DNA from: Chytridium lagenaria
Taxonomy: Eukaryota; Chytridiomycota; Chytridiomycetes; Chytridiales; Chytridiaceae
DNA length: 64,000 nt
Reading direction: 5' to 3'
NCBI GenBank assembly: GCA_025449115.1
Contig: JAHLKC010000005.1
Coordinates: 466,922-530,921, forward strand
The translations under genes were made by a program, and so were the position numbers. This document shows positions 36,729-47,808 of the stretch, one piece after another. The notes beneath the pieces are model-generated. The model saw only the letters and a program-made list of their open reading frames with translations. It was not told the DNA's origin and ran no database searches. Each line of letters begins with the position of its first letter. The first letter of the stretch is position 1.

Positions 36729-37386
36729 GGCGGTGTGTTGGTGGTGTGTCAAGGCGTGATGCTTGTATGGGAGTACCGCTCAAGGTATACTCGCGGGAGT
36801 AGGAATTCGCTGATGCTCTCAATCTTCTGTTGTCAATGCAGCTGACAGATGACGGATGTCGTCAAAGTTCTCTTTTTTCTTGATACTTCACCCCCCCTGG
36901 TCCTTCCCCTCTATGCTCAGCATTTTAAAGTCCGGCGTCGTCGGACAAGTTTTTCAACCGCGAAACCCGTCACTGACGCGAGTCGACAATAAGCTCCCCT
37001 CATCACAGCTCCAAGGAACTAAAAAACTCTAATAACAATAATCATCTATTTCTAGTCCTTAACCCATTCAATTAAAATTCACAAGACCCAAACCTCACAG
37101 TGAAAAGCGAGAAAAAAAAGAAAAGGAGATCAAGTTTGGCATGCAACTACACCAAGAAAAAACAAAAGCATACGATCAAAACAAACACGTGAATGAAACA
37201 AAAAGTGTAAAAAAAAGGTTATGGTATACGCACGACGAGAGACGGTCATGACTTTACTGTAAAGAACGAATACTATCGTTTCAAAAATATTAAGCGCCTT
37301 TGAAACGGTAACCAGGTGATAACAAGGAAGAAAGACAGTAAGGTAAAAGTATAGAAAGAACTTGGAGGAACGTAAAACGTTCATTT
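36729..37386. other. Intergenic spacer
   Basis: Spacer between the membrane protein and the zinc transporter. No gene is supported. Confidence 0.4.
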
Positions 37387-39111
37387 TCAATATCCGACGA
37401 CAACGTCCGGTTCAATCTACAGAGGAAAAGGCGTAACCATTAACCAGAGTTTCAAAAGAAAGAAAAGAAAAAATAAACAAAGGAAAGAAACACCTAAAAA
37501 GTGAATTTACCTGCACAACCATATCTTGCACCCCAAACTCCCTCAAAACACCAACAACCGCAATCCTAGTCGTTCCTGATCCGTCCCCTCCGAACCTGAA
37601 TCTTGATAGACCCAAAATTCTTCCCCTGACACAACTCCCAAAATGGGGCTGCGAGAACCCCACAACGCCATCAACGAGCTGAAGACGACGGAAGATGTCT
37701 GCCGTGCGACCAATGAGGGGAGGATGGGATGCGTTGGAGAAGGGTGCAGGAGGATTCGACTAGGAGGGGTAGATGCTGGCGAGGGTGAGAAAGGCGATGA
37801 AGAGGGAGGCGAGAGGGTCGGCCCATGTCCAGCCTGGTTTTAGTAATGTTAGAATTAACGCGATGGAAATGAGACGTACCGTAGAGGTTGATAAGGATGG
37901 ATGAGATGATGACGCCAACGGAGCCGAGAGTGTCGGCGAGTACGTGCAAAACATACCTTTAAAACATAAAATGTCAGCAATTATTAGAAAAGCGGGAAAT
38001 GAACAGCATAGAAACAAAAGGAGAACTTACTATGAAGCAGCAAATTCTGACCCGACCCAAGAGTCAAAAAGCTCCAAAATCCACCCCCCTCACTCCCACT
38101 CTTCCCATGTCCATGTCCATGCGAATTCCCCAATAGAGGTACATGCACATCCCCATGTCCGTGCCCGTGATCATCATGTCCTCCATGCCCTCCGTGTCCT
38201 CCATGTCCTCCATGTCCATGATTCGCATGCCCTCCATGCTCAGCGTGTCCACCATGTCCATGATCGGCATGCCCTCCATGTCCATGATCCGAATGTCCTC
38301 CATGACCATGTTCTCAGAAAACGCTATCGAGTCCATCTGCAGTGAAGTCTCGCCGTGTCCACCATGTCCACCACCCCCATGTCCTCCATGGCTATGTCCA
38401 CCAAAAAGCGAAAAGCCATGTGAATGCCCACCATGAGAATGCCCCCCATGTCCATGGTCATGGCCCATCCCTCCATGATCAAAAGCAAAGATCCCAACTA
38501 CGACATAAAGGTCAGACATCATCTCCAAAAAAAGCGTTACAAGCATTGAAGGGTTTGAGAAATATTACCAAGGTTCACTAGTAATCCAAGCACGGAAACC
38601 GTTAAAAGGTTATCCATTTTAATATCCGGCGGATCCATCAACCTCTCAAAAGCCTCCCAAATAATCCCTATACTCGCAAACACCAACGCAAGGGCATTCG
38701 CAAAACCCGTCAACGTCTCCACACGGCCATATCTTGAAACAAAAACAACCGGTCAACACAAACTCGCTCTCGACGCCGAAAAAAAAGAACAGAACCATAC
38801 CCATAAGTAAAAGCATCCGTCGCCTCCCATTTAACAATGACGCTCGCCACAAGCGAAAAAATCAGCGCTGAGGAATCAAACAACATATGCACGGCATCCG
38901 AGATCAATCCCAATGAATTCGTCCACCATCCCCAAAGAAATTCAACGCCGGTGAAGATGATGTTGAGAAGGAGGAAGAAGAAGACGTTTTTGGTTTGGGG
39001 GTCGTTGATGATGGCTCTGACGTAGCGCTCGATGAGGGCTATGATGTTGCCTCGACGGTATTTGTCAGAGTGATGGGCGCCTTTGTAGAATGGGAGGCCG
39101 TGGTTGGCCAT
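37387..39111 (-). CDS. Cation diffusion facilitator zinc transporter, ZnT7/Msc2-like
   Basis: A CDF-family zinc exporter that loads the secretory pathway. The N-terminus GLPFYKGAHHSDKYRRGN precedes the first helices: NVFFFLLLNIIFTGVEFLWG, then WWTNSLGLISDAVHMLFDSS with the zinc-site Asp and His. Next are DAFTYGYGRVETLTGFANAL and LLTVSVLGLLVNLVGIFAF. The helix IV-V loop is very His/Gly-rich. HVLADTLGSVGVIISSILIN carries the second His/Asp zinc site. WTWADPLASLFIAFLTLASI follows, then a cytosolic C-terminal domain with FRRLQLVDGVVGFSQPHFWE. Introns are frequent. Frame changes are needed in the His loop near 38330, and near 37770 and 37620. The stop is at 37387-37389. The ZnT7 placement rests on the N-terminus and loop; the zinc role is well supported. 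Confidence 0.85.
38110..38455 (-). repeat. His/Gly-rich minisatellite encoding the zinc-transporter loop
   Basis: Degenerate repeats of about 6-18 bases (CATGGAGGA, CATGGACATGGAGGG) encode HGGHSDHGHGGHADHGHGG and similar units in the loop of the zinc transporter. Because the repeat is nearly periodic, a one-base break inside it turns the frame into an artificial Met-Asp-Met-Glu run. Confidence 0.7.
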
Positions 39112-39423
39112 TGCGGATGATCTTTGAAAGCGATCTCAAGGGAGGTACGGAAGGAAGGAAAGGGGAGTAAGGGGTGGGTGGAATTCGACGGCGATGGCCT
39201 TGTTACGGAGTCGTGATGGGGTATCCAAGGAGTCGAGGTTGCTGAAGAAAGGTGAGGACAGGAGCAGGTCTTTAGGCAACACACTGTGCACTGTGCTGCT
39301 GCAAATGTGACACTGTCGAAGTTCTCGTTCTTTTTTTTTTTCTCGTATCGAGAAATCAAACCCTCAACCACCTTGAGGACAACGGCATTCTCCGTCTCAT
39401 TCAAGGGGGAAAATACCGTCATC
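39112..39423. promoter_or_regulatory. Divergent promoter region, zinc transporter / ABCE1
   Basis: 312 bases between the ATG of the zinc transporter (39111, -) and the ATG of ABCE1 (39424, +). It must hold both promoters if the starts are right. A T10 run near 39332 is present. No specific factor site is called. Confidence 0.45.
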
Positions 39424-41896
39424 ATGAGCGACAAGTTAACTCGTATCGGTAATGCATCTGATTCTGTTCTTGTTCCTGGGGATCTGCGTCTACTTCTGCT
39501 TTCTGTTCTTTTTTGGATGAACGAAATCTGCCACCGGCTCCCAAGGATATGATGAGCTGACGCTTTCTTGCTTTATTTATCAGCTATCGTTAGCACCGAC
39601 AAATGCAAGCCTAAAAAGTGCAGGCAGGAATGTAAAAAGGGATGTCCCGTCGTCCGCATGGGTATGTATCCAATCCATTCAACTCGCATCCACTCTTCAG
39701 CACCCAAAACCCAACTAACACGCTCGGCATGTTTTCAGGAAAGCTTTGCATTGAAGTCAGCCCCGCCTCCAAAATCGCCTACATCTCTGAAGAACTCTGC
39801 ATTGGTTGTGGTATCTGTGTCAAGAAATGTCCATTCGAGGCCATCAACATTATCAACTTGCCGACCAACTTGGAGAAGGAAGTGACGCATCGTTATTCCG
39901 CCAATTCGTTCAAATTGCATAGATTGCCGGTACCCCGACCTGGACAGGTGCTTGGACTTGTGGGGACGAACGGTATTGGGAAGAGTACGGCGTTGAAGAT
40001 TCTTGCGGGGAAAGTTAAGCCGAATCTTGGACGTTTAGTGTGAGTCTTGGGGGGATCTTTGGAGAATTAAGAGCTTTGTTTAAATGAAAGTATGGAGTGC
40101 TGACCAGGTTGGTTTTCGCTTACAGGACGCCCCGGACTGGGAGGAAATTCTTCGTCATTTCCGTGGATCTGAGCTTCAAAACTACTTTACCAAGATTCTT
40201 GAGGACAACTTGAAGGCGATCATCAAACCACAGTATGTCGACTCTATCCCCAAGGCTGTTCAAGGAAAAGTTGGCGATCTTTTGGAGTCAAAGGCGGAAA
40301 AGAATAACTTGGAGTATATTAAGGAAGCTCTCGGTAATTGGGGAAACGAATATACATAGTTGAGCTCACTCATTTTATAGAGCTCGGCGGCGTTTTAGAC
40401 CGTGATGTTGAGCATCTTTCTGGAGGAGAACTTCAGCGTTTCGCTATTGGATTTGCGGCGATTCGTGAAGCCGACATGTGAGTCTTTTGATTTTGGTCAG
40501 AGTTTTACTGATGCCATTCAAAGTTTCATGTTTGACGAGCCTTCAAGTTACTTGGATGTGAAGCAGCGGTTGAATGCTGCTCAGGTCATTCGTTCGCTTT
40601 TGAACCCCACCTCGTGAGTTTTTTCTCTACGTGTTTTTTTTTTGCAGCGCATGCAGTAAGGATTCTAATGTCAATTAAATTAGGTACGTCATCGTTGTCG
40701 AACACGATCTCAGTGTCTTGGACTACCTCTCCGACTTTATCTGCGTGCTCTACGGTATGCCCTCCGCATACGGTGTCGTCACTCTTCCCTTCTCTGTCCG
40801 TGAAGGTATCAACATTTTCCTCGACGGTATGGTCCCTACCGAAAATTTGAGGTTCCGTGACGAGTCGCTCACTTTCCGATTGGCCGAGACGGCGGATGAA
40901 TTGATTGTGGATAAGATGAGGAGATTCATGTACCCCCAGATGGTGAAGGATTTGGGTGGATTCCACCTCACTGTTGAGGCGGGTGGGTTCACGGATTCTG
41001 AAATTCTTGTCATGTTGGGTCAAAATGGAACTGGAAAGGTATGTAGTGCCTTCGTTTGTATTCTGATTCGCACAACTTTGAAATCATGCTGATAATTTCA
41101 TTTATGTAGACCACTTTCATCAAGATGCTCGCTGGTCTTCTCCCGGCTGATGGTGAAGAACAAGTCCCTGAACTCAAAGTCAGCTACAAACCCCAAAAGA
41201 TTGCCCCCAAATTCCCCGGTACCGTCCGTCAACTCTTCTTAAAAAAGATCCGCCCCATGTTTATGCACCAGCAATTCCAGTCCGACGTTGTCAAGCCCCT
41301 TCAAATTGAAAACATCATTGACCAGGAAGTCATGACGTTGTCCGGTGGTGAACTTCAACGTGTGGCTCTTGTTCTGTGTATGGGACAACCGGCTGATATT
41401 TATTTGATTGATGAACCGTCGGCGTATTTGGATTCGGAGCAGAGAATTATTGCGGCAAAGGTTATCAAGAAGTTTATTTTCCATAGTCAAAAGACGGCGT
41501 TTATCGTCGAGCATGATTTCATTATGGCAACGTACTTGGCTGATCGTGTTATCGTGTATGAGGGTGAACCGTCCGTTAAGGCTACTGCTTGCAAGTGAGT
41601 TGGCAGTTCCCATTGTCGAGCCGTCTTTTTTTCTTAAGTTTTATGGCCTTTTCTTAATTAATTCTGTATAGGCCTGAGGCACTTCTCCGTGGTATGAATC
41701 GTTTCCTCAAGACTCTTGAAATCACTTTCCGTCGTGACCCCACAAACTTCCGTCCCAGAATCAACAAGATGGATTCCGTCAAGGATAAGGAGCAGAAGCT
41801 TAACGGTACAGTTTTCCGTCCATTCTCTCCCATTTATACGCGTTGCTGACTTTATCCTTTTTTTTTCCAGGCCAATACTTTTTCCTTGAAGATTAA
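39424..41896 (+). CDS. RLI1: ABCE1/Rli1 ribosome recycling ATPase
   Basis: Ten exons with GT..AG introns sum to 1797 bases, an intact 598-residue protein, the normal size for Rli1. It splits ribosomes after termination and acts in initiation and ribosome assembly in the cytoplasm. The N-terminal iron-sulfur domain shows [16 protein letters not shown] and [18 protein letters not shown]1 has [39 protein letters not shown] and [15 protein letters not shown]2 has [40 protein letters not shown] and [16 protein letters not shown] hinge region with [19 protein letters not shown] lies between the two NBDs. The end is [10 protein letters not shown]. No frame problem is present, which makes it a good internal control for the quality of the assembly here. 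Confidence 0.96.
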
Positions 41897-42253
41897 TTAC
41901 CCCACATTTGACCTCACCTCGACGGGCATATTTACCTCCCCGCTAGTTTGTTACTGACTCCTTGGGCTTGCTACGCCCCAAACCTTTTTTTTCCCTTGTG
42001 CTTTCTAATGGGCATATTTTTTGTTGTTCTTGATATTTTTGTATGTTTTATATCCCCATCGTTTACTTCAGGGTTAGGTGGGGATGAGGGTTGCGTGTGA
42101 TGATTGGGTTACCCGCGCGGAAATAAAGAAGTTTATCCATGCTTCATTCTACTTGCCACGCCCATATCGGTCAAACCTCTTACACCGGAAAAGTTGACCA
42201 AAGATTATTTATTCACTTTCGCATATTCACTACCACACACACGTTTTATTATT
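41897..42253. other. Convergent 3' spacer
   Basis: Tail-to-tail spacer between ABCE1 and NCBP1. It is T-rich in its first part. No gene is seen. Confidence 0.4.
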
Positions 42254-45200
42254 TTAAGCAGGCAACGCCAACGCTACAGCCTTAATCTCCCCCCACACAA
42301 CCTCCAAACTCGGTTCCTTCTGTCGTCCCGCAAACACCGTCATCTCAAGCGTCACATGCATAGCCTTGACCTCTTTATGAAACAAAAAAAACACAAACGA
42401 CGAGTAAATAATCGACCAAAAAAACCAAAAAAGCGAAGGACGACTCACCTCTCGCCCGATGGACCTCATGATCCCCAAAAGATATCGACGGTCACGTTCG
42501 CTCTGGTAAGCAGATGTTTCAACGAGATCACAAAGACCCTGTAATAAAAAAACACGTTAGAAAATGAAGGATAGGGGGACAATGATATCCTTACCGAGAA
42601 GACAGCCACGTAAGTTTGCCGCTGTTCAGACATAGCGCCCTCAAGCGCTCTTTCAAATTTCTCTTTCTCCGGCGATTCTATCCAAAAAACTTTAATACAC
42701 CTTTTCCACGCAACCATATAAAAAAAGAAAGACTCACCATCCACATTCATATCCCCAAACGTCCCTCCACCCACCTCCTCCAACTTTTTTCTAATTTGCA
42801 CACACTTTCGGTTCGCCTTTGTGATTGCATTCACAAGCACTGGCCAAGTCTGCCACCTCCACATCAACGCTTCAGCATGCTTCTCCATCGTGACGACTTC
42901 GACAACACTCAAAGGATCAATGATCCGGTAATTCATCAACTTGTCAAGAACAAGTTCACCAAATTGGGAGTGGTCTTTCCAGAAATCGAGGACAATGGAG
43001 ACGACATCGCGACGGTCTTGAGGGTGCTTGGAAAAGTGTTGGAGGAGTTTGAGGTTTCTGGATAAATAAAGTCAGTACAGATCACATTTTGAAGAGAGAG
43101 CGCGCAACAAATTTGGTAGCATACGAAGGGAAAGAAGAAAGAGTCTGTTGAAGCCCAACGAAAAAGCAAGAATACATACCTCTCAACGATATTCAAACAA
43201 TGACTAAAACTCTTACTCCCAACCACCAACAAATTCTCGACAAACAATTTCCTCACGACTGCATCCTCACTCCAATGTTCACCGAGAGGCGTCGAAGAAT
43301 AGGAATTGGTTGCAGCATCCATGTCCATCGACTCTCCAGAACCCGCGGCAAAAGTCTTTTGACGGTACGCCATCACAGTATCAAGAATTTCTTCCATCCC
43401 TTGCTGGTCGTACCGGGCGATGAGTCCGTTTTGAATGCGGGAGGAGAGGGAGAGAAGCTCCGGGTCTAATAGCGTCCAAATAGAGAAGAAACAAGAGTAA
43501 AGAGAACGGATTAATTAGCTTATGAATTACAAGCTAAGACAATAAAATTAAACTAACCATGGCTGGATCCATCTTCAAAAGTGAACCTATAAGTTGGCGC
43601 GCTCAAAGAGAACACATCTCCATTCGTCTGATACGATTCGGGAAGAGTTCCTTTGATACGATCATAATACGAAAGACGTACACACCGAGCAAGGGTCTCC
43701 CGTATAAAATTGTACCGTCCAGATGCCGGATCCTCCAAGAAAGACTCCCTAAAAATATATAAACAAAAAGAAAAAAGGAACAGGATATAAACAAAAAAAT
43801 CAGTGAGAAAGAAGTTTAGGGGTTTATATGGGATTTAGAAGAGCGCCCTTACCAAGTCTCCCACTTCCACTTAAAGTCGAAATTACTCAAATGCAGCGCA
43901 AACCATCCCGCCACTCTCCTGACAACCTCCACGTCCATCCCCCCGCCAAAGAGACCTCCGAATCCATCCTCCTAACCAACATCCTAATAGTTCTCCCTAG
44001 ACTCGGGGGTACGCGATCAATAGCATTTTTACAAAGATCCACAATAAGCGTTGCGTAAAACACTTGCTTGCAAAGAGCTTTCGGGAGTAGAACCATAAGC
44101 TGAACAACACTTTCAACGGTCATGTCGTAAAAATTGTAAGAGGATTCATTGAAGAAGTGGGGGATGCGGAGGAGGAGACGGGAACATTCGTCGTGGTTGT
44201 GGGAGGTGAGGGTAAGAGTGTCATGGATAAGATCGTTGATGTAAAACCGGTCCAGAGTCAGAGTAGAGGGTAGAGGACCGAGTTTTGGCTGTGCATGATG
44301 CGGTTAATGAGAAAAACAGCAACCACCAATTATTAAAAGTGTGAAGTAAGTTTACCTCGAGCTCATTTGCACCATCGTTAAAAATAACGATATGAAAGAG
44401 GTTTAATGGGGACATCTTACTGTAGTCTGCGAATAGGTTGAAAGTGGGCATAGAATGCTGCAGAACCAAATTGTAAGTAAGTAGTAAGAGAAGAGAATAC
44501 TCACTGCTACGCCAGCAGGAAATTCAGTTGGTGTCGCCAGAACTAACGTCGTCTTCCATTCTGCTGCTTGGGCGTTCTGTAATTGAATCCAAATGCTATC
44601 CAATTTCTGTATCCAAAAATTCAAGTATAGTGATTAGATAATTACTCAAATTATCGAATTAGATAATTAAACTTACGTTCTCCGTGAGAGCATCCTCTTC
44701 GGGAGCTCCGTCACGAACATATCGCAAAGCTCTGTACAATTCATGGCGACCTTGAGGTGCATCCGTCCGCTGTTGCATATACTCAGAGACATGTTGTATC
44801 AAAGTTGTGAGCTGTGCGGGAGCTACGGTGTGGAGATCCGTGATGACCTAAATTAGTATGGTTCAGTACATCGTCACTACAGTTAACAAAATAGCCTACC
44901 CAGCTCACGGATGCAAGGACAAGGAAGACAATAGAATCTGAAATCAGCGGCGCGGATGGAAGGCCAGAGGCAGTGGAGATGAAACGATCAATCGCAGCAA
45001 AGAAAGAGTCCGTGTCCAGAACGCGGACAATCACCAACTCAGCGAGAAACCGAAGCTATATTCAAGGTGAAATCCTATTAGTATAAACTATACAAGGAAT
45101 GGGTCTGAAAAATTATGGAACAGTAAAACTCACGCAAAGCTTTACGGAAAGCAAATCTCCAACAGTATATCGTTCTGCCATCTTCTCAACAATGTTTGTA

Positions 45201-45651
45201 AGCAGCGACGCAACAAGTTCGGGACTTTTAGCATTAAGCAACGCACAGAGCCATGAATAAATCTTGGCTTTCAAAGGAAGCTCAAGGATGCTACAAAAAA
45301 AGCGTGACGTAAGTTCAGATTATCCTGCTGGCACCAAATTGCCCTTACCAGGCCAAAAGCACATTGGAGAACACTGTCCGCTGCGTTTCCACGTCTTTCA
45401 GAAGTACTTGCACCAGCTGCTCGAGATTCCGCATCGTCTGGTCCTTCTGTAACAATTGTCAAGCGTTAGCATCGGTGCAGTCTACAACATCCGTCCGAAG
45501 CAAGTTCCCATCCATCCATCGTATTCGAAAAGAGGTCAAAGCGCACCTGATTGCCCACGTCAATCATGAGCTGTGTCAGAACAGCCTCCAGCTTGCTCTC
45601 CGCAGGTGAAGGCTTTCCGCGGTTGAGGTCCATTTGAATTGCAGGGCTCAT
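42254..45651 (-). CDS. NCBP1: Nuclear cap-binding complex large subunit (CBP80/NCBP1)
   Basis: A multi-exon MIF4G-type helical repeat protein matching CBP80, which with CBP20 binds the m7G cap of nascent transcripts in the nucleus. The start at 45651 gives MSPAIQMDLNRGKPSPAESK. Middle exons include ALCKQVFYATLIVDLCKNAI and GWTWRLSGEWRDGL. A segment like animal CBP80, RYNFIRETLARCVRLSYYDR, follows. Towards the end come VVGSKSFSHCLNIVERN, FGELVLDKLMNYRIIDPLSV and WRWQTWPVLVNAITKANRK. Next is a coiled region ERALEGAMSEQRQTYVAVF, and the terminus reads VVWGEIKAVALALPA. About twenty short exons are implied, with several in-phase AT-rich introns; I did not resolve each junction. It starts only 56 bases from the divergent ankyrin-like gene. 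Confidence 0.82.
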
Positions 45652-45707
45652 GCGCTCCTCGATGATGGTTTTGGATTTTAATTTTTTTGAGACAACCCCA
45701 GCAATCC
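45652..45707. promoter_or_regulatory. Very short divergent intergenic region
   Basis: Only 56 bases separate the proposed ATG of NCBP1 (-) from the ATG of the ankyrin-like gene (+). It holds a T7 run. Core promoter elements of at least one gene must lie in the neighbour's transcribed region, unless one start is misplaced. Confidence 0.4.
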
Positions 45708-47208
45708 ATGCAACCATCCACATCTGAACGGATTCAACCTCTCTTCCCGTTCCCGCTCGAGATTCGGCGCTCGATCCTACACTACACGGGAGATCTCGAA
45801 CTCGCCATCAAGCTCGAGTCCATATGGCTTAACCTTCCCTCACTTCATCCGTTTAAGCCTTTACTCTCCTTCAACTCTATCGACTCCGAAACTCCCTTCT
45901 TCCCAGTCTCAACCCACCTTTCACGTACTATAATTCCTGGCGTTAACCTACCCATTGCAGCTGCTGAGTGCTTTTACATTGTCACTTTACCGAAATTTAC
46001 CAATCTTACCATCGCTTGGCTAAATCGCTTCGGCCCCTTCCGATGGAATCATCAATGTACCATCGAATTGGCATCAAGGGGCCGCTTGGACGTTATCCGC
46101 ATGCTTCACGAGATTGGCTCTGACACATTCACCACCGCAACCATGAACACAGCTACGTTAGATGTTGTCCGGTTTTTGCATGAGAATCGAAGGGAGGGCT
46201 GTACAGAATTTGCGATGAATAAGGCAGCCGTGACCGGAAACCTAGAACTCCTCCAATACTTACATGAGAATCGAAGAGAGGGCTGTACCACGATCGCGAT
46301 GGATAAAGCCGCAGCAGGAGGCTTCTTTGCCATTGTTAAATTTCTTCACGAGAACCGGAAAGAAGGCTGCACAACGGCAGCAATGGACGGAGCAGCAGCA
46401 GCCGGACACTTGGAGATTGTGAAATTCCTTCACGAAAATCGAACCGAAGGCTGCACAACCAGCGCCATGGACGAAGCAGCTAGATCCGGTTACCTCACTG
46501 TCGTGCAGTATCTACACGAGAATCGCGTTGAAGGATGTACGAAGGGAGCGATGAACCAAGCTGCTATTTCGGGTTATTTGCCGGTCGTTCAGTTTCTACA
46601 TGAGCATCGCACAGAAGGATGCACCACTGACGCCCTGGATGGAGCGGCAGAGACAGCGAGTATCGATACAGTTCGCTTTCTTCACGAAAACCGCTCGGAA
46701 GGTTGTACGATGGAAGCGATGGATGGGGCCGCAGCTGCTGGGAATCTTGAAGTCGTTAGATTTCTGCACGAAAACCGAAGGGAAGGGTGTACAGTGGAAG
46801 CTATGAACAGCGCAGCGAGGGGGTTATGTCGAGGTGGTTAAGTATTTGCATGAACATCGAACTGAGGGGTGTTCTCAACAGGCGTTAAATCGTGCTGCTC
46901 GGTATGGGCATTTGGAGGTTGTGAAGTTTTTGTGCGAAAATCGAAGGGAGGGGAGCGTGGTGGAAGCGTTGAAGCAAGCTGAGCTGTGCAGGGGAGAGAA
47001 TAAGTGGAGTGTTGGCGTGTATTTGATGTCGCGGATTGAAAAGTCGGTAGTTGATGAAATGATCCGTACTGCACGGGAGGAGGGTGATGAGTATTTGGTG
47101 GAATACTTGTTGAAAGTGCCGTCTGCGGAACAAAGTAGGGATGAAAGAATGGCACTTGCCAATGGACCAAGAACAAAATCGTGTGCAAAGTTCTTCCGCA
47201 CGCGATAG
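45708..47208 (+). CDS. Ankyrin-like repeat protein with F-box-like N-terminus, copy A
   Basis: The N-terminus (ERIQPLFPFPLEIRRSILHY) has an F-box-like Leu-Pro-Leu-Glu-Ile-Arg pattern, and is followed by about 110 residues without repeats. Then about eleven tandem repeats of 28 residues follow, e.g. CTTSAMDEAARSGYLTVVQ with FLHENRTEG. The repeats are shorter than the classical 33-residue ankyrin unit but keep its AA..G.L.VV.FL core. Such HENRTEGCT repeats are seen in ankyrin-type families expanded in chytrids and oomycetes. The end reads RTREEGDEYLVEYLL-like and then RTKSCAKFFRTR. One frame change is needed in a G5 run (46819-46823), where an extra G breaks AARGYVEVVKYL. No introns. Likely an interaction scaffold; partners are unknown. 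Confidence 0.75.
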
Positions 47209-47808
47209 ATGACGCGTATCTCAGCATCGAAAAGCAATAATAAAAAAAAGTCCGTTGCGACCGCTGTTCAATACCACCTTTAATAGTGTTACCATTGAAA
47301 CAACCTTCCCCAGCACTTTATCCGCAAACTGTCAACCCCCATCTCCTTCCCCGAGTCCTCACAACCATCCTCCAATTAACTATTTTCCATGTATCCTCAA
47401 GGCTCTTCAACGCAACGGTCGACTCTCAGGCGTTACTAATTAAAGCTGTATAAAATTATTGGTTGTGAATCGCATCTTCATTAGGTGAACATTTCCACTT
47501 AATTATGCCCGCGAAAACATATGAAGAGGCGTCAAGACATGAGCAAAGCGCCTCGTAGCCCATTGGGTCAGACTACCCACATTAACACCGTGATCCTCCT
47601 CTCTCTAAACAGCAACGTCAACAACGCGTTAGCTCCCATTCCCATCTCTATGTCCCGTTCGCAGCTTCAAAAAGCCTTACAAAGTACCATGATATGCATG
47701 CGTATGAAAGTACACAAAGTTACGCCACTTTATAAGAGTCTTAATCGTCATTCTTATCGAAAGTGCATCATAGGTGCCCATATTCAAAAAAAACAAACAC
47801 CGTCATAT
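47209..47808. other. Convergent 3' spacer
   Basis: Spacer between the ankyrin-like gene and the biotin gene. An open stretch at 47521-47826 has no recognisable feature. Confidence 0.4.

Noticed and set aside
38064..38546. Met/Asp/Glu repeat protein on the minus strand
   Set aside because: It is the His-rich loop of the zinc transporter read in the wrong frame after a one-base break.
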